From Luscinia megarhynchos (lineage: Eukaryota; Chordata; Aves; Passeriformes; Turdidae): a DNA stretch of 64,000 nucleotides. Under the pieces are notes generated by a model. That model was not told the origin of the DNA. It saw nothing but the letters and a program-made list of their open reading frames with translations, and did not search any database. The stretch lies in the NCBI GenBank assembly GCA_034336665.1, contig CM067592.1:34260717-34324716 (forward strand), written 5' to 3'. A program made the position numbers and the translations under genes. This document shows positions 36,426 to 45,890 of the stretch, piece by piece. The stretch's first letter is position 1. Each line of letters opens with the position of its first letter.

Positions 36426-36989
36426 TCATTTACTGATGAAAAATTTACAGAGGCATGACAGCCATGAAAATGGGACTCTATCTACCTCCTGCTCTTGGGG
36501 TTGAACAGGGAGATCATAAGAACAACACTGAGAGATGGAATGGAGTAACAGCAGTGGCAAGTGAGAAATTCCTGGAGACATGTTGATTAATTTTCTAGGC
36601 CAGCTGTTTCGAGTCTTTGAAGCCATCTTCTTAGGTTTGTTTATTTGAAAGAGATATATAGAGCTATTTGATTTATACTTGGCGTTAATGAAGGTCAGTT
36701 CATACTTTCCCACAGAAATCCAGAAATGAGGAAAAGCCTGCGAGGTATACTTTCTGTCTTCCATCAAGAGAGCCAGATTTGTGTTCTCATAACTGGTAAG
36801 ATTCATATTTAATGTATTGTCAAAAGAAGAAGACTGTAACCACAAAGACTTTTTTCTTCCTAATGACTTCATGTGTGTTTTTTTTCTCAGTTCTCCACGT
36901 GCAGAAAATATTTCCACATGCACCTTTTCCCTGATACCAACTTGAAACTGCTCAAGGCTAAAAAGGGAATCACGGTTCCCAATTTTCAT
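36426..36989 (-). CDS. Unidentified long open frame (hypothetical)
   Basis: This minus-strand frame has 187 codons from its first ATG. It stays open for 19 more codons upstream, to a stop at 37047-37049. That is long for AT-rich non-coding DNA. I do not recognise the product. It is lysine- and serine-rich, has no signal peptide, and shows no clear membrane segment apart from a leucine-rich stretch (ISHLPLLLLHSI, about residues 144-155). No promoter, Kozak-like context or poly-A signal is evident. On the opposite strand a polypyrimidine tract ending in ctcag (36876-36891) looks like a splice acceptor and could belong to a different transcript. It may be an exon of an unknown transcript, an old pseudogene or chance. 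Confidence 0.15.
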   Translation of the reverse strand: MKIGNRDSLFSLEQFQVGIREKVHVEIFSARGELRKKTHMKSLGRKKSLWLQSSSFDNTLNMNLTSYENTNLALLMEDRKYTSQAFPHFWISVGKYELTFINAKYKSNSSIYLFQINKPKKMASKTRNSWPRKLINMSPGISHLPLLLLHSISQCCSYDLPVQPQEQEVDRVPFSWLSCLCKFFISK

Positions 36990-37179
36990 GGAGTCTCTCC
37001 ATACACATGGCTCCAGCCCAGTGAAAACACTGCAGGAACGTGTGTGCTAGATGTCACGGCTGTTTTGTTTGCCAGGAGCAAACTCTGTTTCTATAGGGTC
37101 CCTCACTGTGCAGATCTGAAGATGCAGTCTGGCCTTGAATCTTTAGCTAGTCAGAATACAATTCTTCAAATTAATTGAT

Positions 37180-37340
37180 CTCATTTCCTGCCAGGCTTCT
37201 GTGCTTATTAGCCAATGTGATGCCAGCTGTAGTTCCTTAAGTACACCAGAAACAAAGGGCTATTATTTCTGGCTAAATTCCAGTAGGCTCATTACCTTCT
37301 GCTTCTTTTAAAATCCCCTCTGCAATTATACTACATAAGA
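37180..37340. other. Candidate conserved non-coding element C
   Basis: Repeat-free, balanced-composition block with a cttattagcc motif and a ggctaaattcc motif. No long frame continues through it. Regulatory identity is guessed from appearance only. Confidence 0.15.
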
Positions 37341-37535
37341 TATTTTTTTATTTTTTTTTATTCTTTATACTGCTTTTTTGTATAACTGTGCTCCGTGTGT
37401 TATCTTCCACACCAGAAGAGGCTACATTTAAACAACAAAGAAAGTAATGTCTCAAAATACAGAGTGTCTCAGAATCTGACATATTGTGGAGTTTAATAAT
37501 TTTGAATTTTGCCATTAATACTATCCAGGATTATA
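37341..37535. other. T-rich spacer
   Basis: T-runs near 37345-37360; nothing else recognised. Confidence 0.5.
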
Positions 37536-37770
37536 ATCATTTATGTATCGTCAGGTCTGGCCTGTGTTTCAGACTGCCTAGATAAAAGGTGCTGTATAAA
37601 TTTCATTAGCTGCAAAAGGTGCTTTTGGAGGTGGATGTGTAAGACATCTAAAAAAGTGAGACTTTAAGATCAGAGTAGCAGGCCATTTCGTAGCTGACAA
37701 ATTAAATTCTCTGACAAGGGCTGGTGGTCAGTCTGTTCCAAGAGAAAATTTCCCTCCTTTGCAACAGATG
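37536..37770. other. Candidate conserved non-coding element D
   Basis: Repeat-free block with motif-like words (tttcattagctg, caaattaaattc) and the near-repeat aaaaggtgctgtat / aaaaggtgctttt. It lies about 300 bases upstream of the CpG-dense block. Conservation is untested. Confidence 0.2.
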
Positions 37771-38079
37771 AATATGTTTCTCTTTATTAAAAGACATTTT
37801 AAAGCAGAATATTATATAATTCCCGCATTAGATTTTACAGAAAACGAGGCATACCAAGAGCTTTCAGACTGCTTCAGGGACAATGCGTGATGATTTGAGT
37901 GACATTGTTTTCTTGATCTTCATGGACTATGCACAGGCACATGATGCAATCTATTATTGAACTGACCTGTATGAGAGTTCTAATACGAACGTAATCTAGG
38001 AGTTTGCTGGGGGAAAAACAAACCAAACCAAAACAAAATAGAAACGCATTTGCTGAGAGGGTGGGAATGGTGGGCAGAT

Positions 38080-38222
38080 GAGGTTTTGGGGCGCGCGGCT
38101 TTGCTGCGGAGCCTGCCCGGCTTTGGGGCTCGCAGCCCGGGGCCGGGCTGGCCGCAGCCGGGCAGGCAGCAGAGGGCACTGCAGAGCCGAGGCTGAGCCC
38201 AGCCGCAGCCCTGGCACTAAAT
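38080..38222. promoter_or_regulatory. Small CpG-dense block (mini CpG island)
   Basis: About twelve CpG dinucleotides occur within some 120 bases (for example gcgcgcggc, gcccggggccgggc), while CpG is scarce in the rest of the window. The block is abruptly GC-rich against AT-rich flanks. CpG islands usually mark promoters or developmental enhancers in vertebrates. This one is short for a housekeeping promoter. No gene start is identifiable on either side. Alanine/proline-rich minus frames (37874-38217) crossing it are composition artefacts. Alternatives are a GC-rich transposon fragment or an orphan CpG island. Confidence 0.5.
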
Positions 38223-38325
38223 CTCGCTTTTATTAAATAAATTCATAGGGCTAATTTAGCCTCTGAGGAAATTAAACTGCTAATTACATGTATATAAACC
38301 ACCGAATACGGGCTCGGCTTTTTGC
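38223..38325. promoter_or_regulatory. Homeodomain-motif-rich block next to the CpG block
   Basis: Within 100 bases I see ttttattaaataaat, a symmetric ggcta-att-tagcc element (38249-38261), gaaattaaac and ctaattacatg. These are TAAT/ATTA-type cores bound by homeodomain, POU or forkhead factors. It ends with three further CpGs (accgaatacgggctcggc). The pairing of a CpG-dense block with clustered ATTA cores is typical of developmental enhancers. Binding and function are inferred only. Confidence 0.35.
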
Positions 38326-38329
38326 TTCC

Positions 38330-38367
38330 AAAAGAAAAAAAAAGAAAAAAAAGAAAAAAAAGAAAAT
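38330..38367. repeat. A-rich (GAAAAAAAA)n
   Basis: A-runs of eight or nine separated by single G, period about nine. Confidence 0.93.
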
Positions 38368-38492
38368 CAAAATTGCCCAGCTTTGTCTCTCATATTTAAA
38401 ATATGATGTTTTGGTAATGGAGATGACTTTGAGGATATTTTGTAAGGGTTTTAGTCATGTACTTGTCTGTGTATGTGTACTGTGCCTCTATC
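38368..38492. other. Unrecognised spacer
   Basis: Nothing recognised. Confidence 0.5.
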
Positions 38493-38516
38493 TGTGTGTG
38501 TGTGTGTGTGTGTGTG
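38493..38516. repeat. (TG)n microsatellite
   Basis: Twelve uninterrupted TG units with imperfect TG words on both sides. Confidence 0.97.
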
Positions 38517-40632
38517 CCTGTGTGCATGTTTATAAAATTGTGTCTGTACGAGAGGGTAATCTAGCCATTTCCACAGTCCATCTCCTGCTGAGTAAACAAT
38601 AGTGCTTTTTTTCTCATTCATTTATCCAAGCCAATGTCTTTATAAATGCTGGATAATATGCCCTTGGGTAACATAAGGGCAAAGCTCTAATTGAATCAGG
38701 TCAAGACTCCACACATTATCTCTGATAGCACTTTTAAAATGTAGCTTCCTCTGTCAGATCATCTGCCTCTGAATCACAGTATTGAAGATAATTCTAACAT
38801 TAAGATATTAGTATTGGGGAGCTTATAAATATACGGTTTCAAGAATTATTGGCTGGTGATGTCAAGCTTTCTCTGATCTGTTAATAATCCTGATAGTTTT
38901 CAAAAACCATCTCAGCAACATCAATGGTTGTCTTATGACTTAGAAATGCATGTAATCCATAAAGAAGGATAAACATCTAGTGTTTTAGATCACTTGAAAG
39001 ACTTCAGTATGATGAAATTCCCTTCATATGGCTGTTCCTTTAAAACATCTGAGAACAGAACCCAAACCACAGTCTAAAGGAACAAACCAGATATTTATGC
39101 CAGCATATAGCAGCCTGCATGTCTGAAAGATTAGACATTAAAACATAATTGGGCATGCATCCTTGCATCACCATCATAAGGCTTGTCTGATTGACACCAG
39201 GTTCCAAAAAAAATTATTTTGGAATATCCTGTCCTTAAAGAGACAAGAGGATTTCTGGAACTAAAGTTGTCACTTTCCTGTATGTCGCCATTAATAGCTG
39301 AAACAGTTTCATGCCTGGTTCGATCTCTGGTTTGTATCTACCGGCAGAACTGAGGAGGCACACTAAGAATGTTCAAAAGCGTGGAAACACACTGTGTTTT
39401 GGTACTCTAACTGGGGCATTCCTAGAACATTCCACCTCATGTAATGCAGTCATGCTAGAAACAAGACATGAGTTGCAACAGCACTGTTAAGATTGTCAGG
39501 GCTATCTGTTAGGTGAAAAGACTAACATTCCTTTTCTCTCAAGATGAGAAATTTTGTGATCTGAGAAGGCAAAAACCTGATGCCTGCCCAGATTGAATGC
39601 TGGAGGTATGTATCTCACTTGTATTTTTTCAGTTTGTTCTTCTAAGTCTTTTTAAAGGTTTCTTGAAAAGATAATAATGATCCATTTTACTTATCCATCA
39701 AGAGCTTTGAACTGAAGGCTTTTTTCCTGAGTATATAGTTAGAGCATTAAGGGCAGTATGGGTGGAACAGCCAATCAGAGTAATGAGTCTCCACTGCTTG
39801 AGAAATCCAGATTAATCTAAATCAAATACTTTCCACTATGGCAATTTTAACTAATTCCCTCATGAAAGTATGAGAGATATGTGAAACCCCTACAGTCAGC
39901 ATAAACCTCCTGGTAGGGCTAGACAGGTAATACCTTTTAAGCTTGTTAATGTCTTATCCTGCTGGTTTCTACAACTGACTCAAAGAATAGCTGAGTACTT
40001 CTCAACCTGTCATTACAGAGGAAAGCAACTTTCAGCATGGGGATGGAAAGGGTGATGTTGTGTTTTGTGTATCATGGCTTCATAATGCCAGTATGGCTAC
40101 AGCTCTCCAGACTCATGTAATTAATACCTTTATTAGTTTTCCCAATGTGTTTGTAAAATGTGGACAGAAATACTCAGGGTTGAAATTCTTTCAAAAGGAG
40201 AGGTTTATTTATTTATTCATGTGTCAGTTAAACCTTAGTGTTGAACCCACAGGTGTGTAGGTGTGTTCACAAAGGTGACCATAGGCACACAAGACTTAAG
40301 AGTAACAGGTGCTGCATATGAAGATGGACGTGCTACCATGCAAGATGGGCTGGTTTAGCTGCAGTTCCTTCTATTTTTGATGCAGCTGCAATTTCTATGT
40401 GGCTATTTAAATTCTTTGCAGTACCAAAACCCATGGTTTGGCATTGTTTTTACAAACATAATATTTTATGAGCTCTGTGCCCCAGAATGTCAGCAGCTGT
40501 ACAACAGTAACAGCAGAGCTATACTGATTTACATAATCTGAGAATCTGTCTTTTTCCCCTCTGAGGTTCCTCTAATCAGTGTTAAATGAAGATTAACACA
40601 CTGAAAAGTCTTCGCAAATCTGAACATTATAA
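38517..40632. other. Unrecognised repeat-free stretch
   Basis: No gene or transposon is recognised. The part at 38640-38780 resembles a conserved-element type of sequence (ctctaattgaatcagg), but this is only impressionistic. Confidence 0.45.
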
Positions 40633-40947
40633 ATGAGGGAGCAGGAGGTAGAAAAGGTTAAGAAATATATTCAGAACCACTCAGACAGGAAAATGCAGAG
40701 TGTGAATTTCTCTGTGATTTTCTCTATTCTAGAAAAAAACAGAATGTCTGTCCAGAATAAAAAGGCAGCACAGGGCATTGAACAATTGTGGAAAGGGCTG
40801 CTTTCACTGAAGGAGAAATTCATCCATTTCCTATCTGATTTTCAGTCACTTCCTGAGTTTGACTCCAGTCCTGCCACTATAGAACAACTCCCTGGTGGCT
40901 ATGGCCCTCCTGAAGCAGCCAATAAAAGCTGTTGGGGTAATATATAA
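40633..40947 (+). CDS. Unidentified small open frame (hypothetical)
   Basis: A 104-codon plus frame with more protein-like composition than most frames here: many charged residues in the first half and a segment KAAQGIEQLWKGLLSLKEKF (about residues 44-63) that could form an amphipathic helix. No family is recognised. No promoter, splice sites or poly-A signal can be tied to it, and an unrelated 110-codon minus frame overlaps its end. Chance is the default explanation. Confidence 0.1.
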   Translation: MREQEVEKVKKYIQNHSDRKMQSVNFSVIFSILEKNRMSVQNKKAAQGIEQLWKGLLSLKEKFIHFLSDFQSLPEFDSSPATIEQLPGGYGPPEAANKSCWGNI

Positions 40948-41244
40948 AGCCATGAAGAAAATGTGCAAATGCTTGCTCACTTTATTTATTGCTTCTATTC
41001 TAATAGAGGAAAAAAATTTTACCAAGAACTGAAATATTTGAATGCCATTATCCCCAGGTTCTCTAGTTATAAGGAGTGGGCTGTGTTTGTTTTGTTTCTT
41101 GGGGGGCTTTTTGTGGGGATTTTTGCAATCGAAGAGCATAATTGAATTGTTGATTTTCTTACTGCTTCTGTCAGACACGTCTCATGCGTTAGAAGAAACT
41201 CTCCTATAGATATTTTGATAATAATGGGACAGATCTCCTGTGTT
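40948..41244. other. Unrecognised spacer
   Basis: Nothing recognised apart from a short G-run near 41101-41106. Confidence 0.5.
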
Positions 41245-41321
41245 AAAAAAAAAAAAGAAGAAAAAAGAAGAAAAAGAAGAAAATGAAAAAAAGAAAAGAA
41301 AAGAAAGAAAGAAAAAAGAGG
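41245..41321. repeat. Polypurine tract (A/G)
   Basis: Seventy-seven bases of A and G with a single T at 41284. Units are GAA, GAAAA and GAAA, grading from AAAAAG to GAAA repeats. It is a homopurine tract of the type able to form triplex DNA. Confidence 0.95.
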
Positions 41322-43799
41322 TGTTATCAGATACCTAGCAATTTAGCACAGTAAACTTTCAGATACTGGATACTCTCTCAGAGTTGTTGCAGAAGAGAGT
41401 ATTCAGCCATCAAATTTTGAGACTTTGTCTCTATCAATCAGCTTGGTTCTTGCAAATGTGAAAAATAAATAGCTCTTTACTCATGGAGGCTATGACTAAA
41501 CAGTATATACAGTCAGAAGAATGTTAAGACTTTAACCTATTGATATATATATATATTCCAGCTCTAGTAAGAATTCATACCTTTTCTTCCCCATTATTGA
41601 GAGAAAAATTATTCATAAAATCCCTGAGAACATATAAGTTCTATTTAAATATTACATGTGCACCACAGGTTTCTCCTTTTTCCTTACAACGCATTCACGG
41701 TGTAATCTGCTTAATATGCAACCATGTAGTAGTTTAGAAACTAGGTTAAATCTATAAACAAGCTGCTTTTCTTGGACAACAAAAATTTTAATAGGAAAAA
41801 GAAGGGTATATAGATGATGGGTACTGAAAATATTTGTAATAGTACTTCTCAGTTACTTCCCTAAGTAATCTGTGTTTTTTGATAATTTCCTTGGACTCTG
41901 CATATTCATTTTGGTAAATATCATGAGTTCTGGTCTCAGAGGTCAAGAGAGACTTTATCCTTCCATCTACCCTTTGGGTCACATTCTGCTGTGAAATAAT
42001 GTAAAAACCCAACAGGAACAAGTTCTTCCCCTCAGCACCCTGGTGGTCCTGCCCTAGTTTAGCCTAGAAAGAGCTGAGCCAGATGGAGCAGCTCTCTGAA
42101 CTTCAGACACCTCATCCATGTCCTGGTGTCAACCTCCTTTGCTCCTCTCAGGCTAAACAAAGCAAACTATTATTTGGGAGCCCATAATGCCTCAGAAATG
42201 GTCCATTCAGTAAAAGACTGAAATGTACTCTTCCAAACAGTTATGGGCAAATCACTATTCTGCAGAGAGGGACTGGGACAAATTCACGTGTACTTCATCT
42301 CAGTAAGAAACACAGTAAGAAAAATTAGGTGAATTGAAGTGGAAAAGACAATTTAATGTAAGAAGATATCTCTTTCTACATGTCAGATAATATTGCAGGT
42401 AAAAGAAACAAAGGCCATAAAAATATATTTGGTTATGTCTTTTTATGTAGGCACTGCTTATTTATGCCATTAGAGTTCAAAAAACTTTTGCTAACGGAGA
42501 AAACTAGCTGAGGGAACTCTTTCATAGCAGAGGCTACAGAAAACAATGCATAAAAGGTCTGCTGCTGAGAAAATATTTTCCATTTCTTATTCACAGAAAT
42601 CTGGATAAATCAAATCAATGTAGACAATGTAAAAGGCTACTGAAAATATTGGTTTAATAGAAGTATTTCAGGATATATGTCAGCATTCTTCAGATTCTTT
42701 GGAAGTCTAAACCTAAGGACAAAATCTCCTTGATATATTGCAAACAGCTCTGCTAAATGACTTTACAAACTACTAAAGAAAGCTGTATTGCTTGTAACAA
42801 CAGAATTACAATATTTTTTTGGGAAACAGCATATTCCTAGGGTATCCGTAGCAGTCATTACTGCTTTACTTACATCAGCTACCCCTATTTGTAGCATGAC
42901 ATAGGAAGGAGGCATGGGTTTACTGCTGGGTTCTCTCTCAGTTCTTCAGAGAGTGCAGAAAGTCCTCTCTTGGGACATGTGTCCTCAGATTACCCAAACT
43001 GCATGAAAACTCTGAAGTTCAGATTTTGATATTAAGACCATGTGAAACAGACTGTAAAATTCAAGTCCTTTAGAGTAAATATAGGCCTTAATGAAATAAG
43101 CATTTTTTTCCTCCTATTTCTTGTATCTGCCACTTTCATACTCAAGATTAGATCTTTCCCAATTGGAAAACACAGGAAGAAGATTTTTTTTCCGTTTTAC
43201 ATCTATTCAAATTCGCAAGGATTTTTGAGTCTATTATTTTTCTGAGGTTTTACTATGCCAAAGATGATGGAGTACTGATGACCTGGAAATTCAATGCTCA
43301 TTAGACCCCTAGTGTGAAATCTCCATCTCACTCTTCTGCCTGAGCTGCTAAGATAATTTCTGGGGAGTGTTCCTGATTGGTGAACCCCAGCTACACGTGC
43401 AGATATCGTAACATTTTTCTTTTTATTTTCTATGACAAAACCTCTTTTTTAAACGGTGGCTTTTTTCACTTTCCCCATTTCTTATCTGTCTGCATAGTTA
43501 TCTAAGCATGAAAAGCAGTGTTTTGTCCTTAGTTTTCAAGTTACAGAAAATTTGTAGCTAATTTTTATTGCCAAAGCTGTGGTCCAGAGAAATTGATCAC
43601 TTTTGCTAAAGTTATAAGAGAAGCCTTTGCCAAAACCAGAAGTATAAATGACCACTCTTCAGTTCAGTTCAACATCTCAACCACAAGACAATAGTTCCTG
43701 CCTCATATAGAGTCTGTTAAATAGCTTTAATTAATTGCTGCAGTAGTTCCCAGTTTATCAAAAGCAATAAATAAATTTTAAAAATGCACATTTCCTGAG
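41322..43799. other. Unrecognised non-coding stretch
   Basis: No gene is recognised. A short (AT)n run lies at 41543-41557. The part near 42010-42160 is GC-richer and mildly reminiscent of an eroded antisense CR1, but too diverged to call. Confidence 0.45.
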
Positions 43800-44060
43800 T
43801 GATTGAAATTCCATCTTTCAGTCTCAGTGGGTAAATACGATGCACATCATCTTACTCGGAGTAGTTTTATCAGGCATGATTGATTTGATAATAGGTGGGT
43901 TTCATTTTAATATCAGTGACAATGGAGGGAGAGTGGAATAAGAGAGTGGTACAGTATATCAGGCATTTAACAAAGACAGCCTGAAAATCAATAATAATCC
44001 TTCACTGGTGGCTCAAATTTTCAGACAAGTTAAGCAGATGAATGGCCCATAATGTCACTC
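43800..44060. other. Candidate conserved non-coding element E
   Basis: Repeat-free block with words such as tgattgatttgataatagg, aaaatcaataataatcc and several GATTA/TGATT cores. No open frame of note crosses it. The candidate status rests only on appearance and on its place in the repeat-poor core. Confidence 0.2.
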
Positions 44061-44539
44061 AGTAGTATTAGTCTGTTCATAGGCTCACTCTTCCAGTAAA
44101 TGAGAATTGTTGATTAAAAATCCATTCTAGGGATGCCCACAAACATATTAAGTAGTTCTCATCTTTCTCATCTTCCCAGTGGAGTGAAAGTATTCATCCT
44201 ATTCTGTTTTGGTTTTTTCTTAGCCTTTATTCAGCACGGTTGATCTCTCAACAGACCCTGCTCTATCTTTCTAATCTCTGTGAGTTACCCAGTGTGATGC
44301 TCTGCAGGCCATGTCCCACTGTTCCCATGTGGTCATCCGTGAGACTTCTCTGGTACAGTCATCCTCACATCACATCTGTCTCACATCTGAGACACTCTTT
44401 AAGGTCCATAGGTGGCCCTTAGGTGATAGCATCTCATGTTACTGAAAGAAATTCTTACCTCTAAGTCCTACTAAACTGAGGGGGGTGGCTGATAGACCTG
44501 AAGACTGTGTGCCATTCAGCAGGGCTTTTTTAAGTTGGA
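44061..44539. other. Unrecognised spacer
   Basis: No gene recognised; the last 60 bases lead into the CR1 copy. Confidence 0.5.
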
Positions 44540-45313
44540 GAGTTTGGTGTAGGGTCCACCAGGGCAAGTGTCTGTGCCAGGTCCTGCACCTGGGGAGGAG
44601 CAGCCCCAAGTGCCAGCACAGGCTGGGGCTGAGCTCCTGCAGAGCAGCTCTGTGGAGAAGGACCTGGGGCTCCTGGTGCATCACAAGCTGTCCATGAGCT
44701 GTCAGTGCCTGTGGCCAGGGGCCAAGGGGATCCTGGGCTGCTCTGGGAAGAGTGTGGCCAGCAGGGGGAGGGAGGTGATCCCTCCCCTCTACTCAGCCCT
44801 GGTGAGGCCACACCTGGAGTGCTGTGTCCACTTCTGGGCTCCTCAGCACAAGAGAGACAAGGAGCTGCTGGAGAGCCACAAGGATGATCAGGGGTCTGGA
44901 GCTTCTCTCCTGTGAGGAGAGACTCTGGGAGCTGGAGCTGGCTCTGTTTGGTCTGGGGAAGAGAAGACTGAGAGGGGATCTCATCAATACATGGAAACAC
45001 CTCAAAGGTGGTGTCAGGAGGGTGGTGCCAGACTTTTCAGTGGTGCCCAGAGAAGAGACAAGGAGCAATGGCCATAAGCTAAAGCACAAGAAGTTTTACC
45101 TCAACAAGAGGAAGAAATTATTTACACAGAGGGTGACAGAGCACTGATCAGCTGCCTGGAGACATTGTGGAGTCTCCCTCTTTGGAGACACTCAAAATCC
45201 ATCTGGACACTTTCCTGTGTCACCTTCTCTAGGTGCCTCTGCCTTGGCAGGGGGTGGGACTGAATGATCACCAGAGGTCCTTTCCAACCCTAACAATTCT
45301 GTGAAATTCTGAG
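44540..45313 (+). mobile_element. CR1 LINE, degenerate reverse-transcriptase tail and 3' UTR
   Basis: The translated plus strand shows the C-terminal part of CR1 ORF2. VEKDLGLLVHHKLSMSCQC and PLYSALVRPHLECCVHFWAP occur in one frame (44568-44915), and KRRLRGDLINTWKHLKGG and RSNGHKLKHKKFYL in another (44824-45147). The shift between frames falls near 44870, where a short deletion is apparent next to 'ctggagag'. A stop follows RVTEH at about 45145. The 3' UTR follows with gatcaccagaggtcctttcc and the tail aattctgtgaaattctgag. CR1 ORF2 normally encodes endonuclease plus reverse transcriptase. The whole N-terminal part and the catalytic palm are absent here. The copy is 5'-truncated and dead. Confidence 0.93.
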
Positions 45314-45340
45314 ATCCACTGAGAATTCGAGAAAAAATAA

Positions 45341-45361
45341 GGGGGGGGAGGGAAGGGAGGG
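45341..45361 (+). other. G-quadruplex-type motif
   Basis: The stretch ggggggggagggaagggagg plus one further G holds four or more G-tracts of at least three with loops of one or two bases, which fits the standard quadruplex pattern. It lies 28 bases after the end of the CR1 copy within a purine-rich run (45331-45400). Confidence 0.8.
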
Positions 45362-45834
45362 AGAGTGGGAGAATTAAGAAGAAAGATAAAGAGAAAATAC
45401 AGATGGCTAGCAAGCCCAAAATATGAAACTTTCAGAGTAATTGGAGCAAGGTATTATGTTGTGGCTAAAATGAGCCTTGACAAAAACATGTTCAAAGTGA
45501 AATGTGTACTTCACTAGACCACCACAGTACATTTCAAAATTATAAATAAGATGGCACATGCAAAATGGAAGTTAATCAGCACAAGTTGTGGTAAATGGTT
45601 TCTTTAGCACAGGAAGTTTCAAAACAAAATGAAGTTATTTTTAAAAAATTGTTTTCCAAGCTGTACTAAGGAAAAAATTAAAAAACTCAAATTGTTTTCT
45701 TTCAAGTGGAATATATGTGCCTTATTACTAGGGGAAACATATGTCTTAAATTTAAATTGAAAATATCAATCACAATCCCCTAATCTGTTTTCCTTTCTTA
45801 ATAACAATGCCAGGTGCTTCCCTTTTTTAAGCAG
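45362..45834. other. Unrecognised spacer
   Basis: Purine-rich at the start, then AT-rich unique sequence. No gene recognised. Confidence 0.5.
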
Positions 45835-45890
45835 TTTTTTTGTTTTGTTTTGGTTTGGTTTGGTTTGGTTTTTTGTTTGTTTGTTTTTGG
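45835..45890. repeat. T-rich (GGTTT/TTTG)n
   Basis: Low-complexity run with four ggttt units followed by tttg units. Confidence 0.93.

Noticed and set aside
37874..38217. Alanine/proline-rich minus frames as an exon
   Set aside because: GC-rich composition of the CpG block removes stops; no splice signals or known domain.
42015..42160. Additional antisense CR1 fragment
   Set aside because: A few phrases are reminiscent (caggctaaacaaag), but the match is too weak to support a call.
44530..45000. 156-codon minus-strand frame, serine/proline-rich
   Set aside because: It is the antisense shadow of the CR1 reverse-transcriptase tail.
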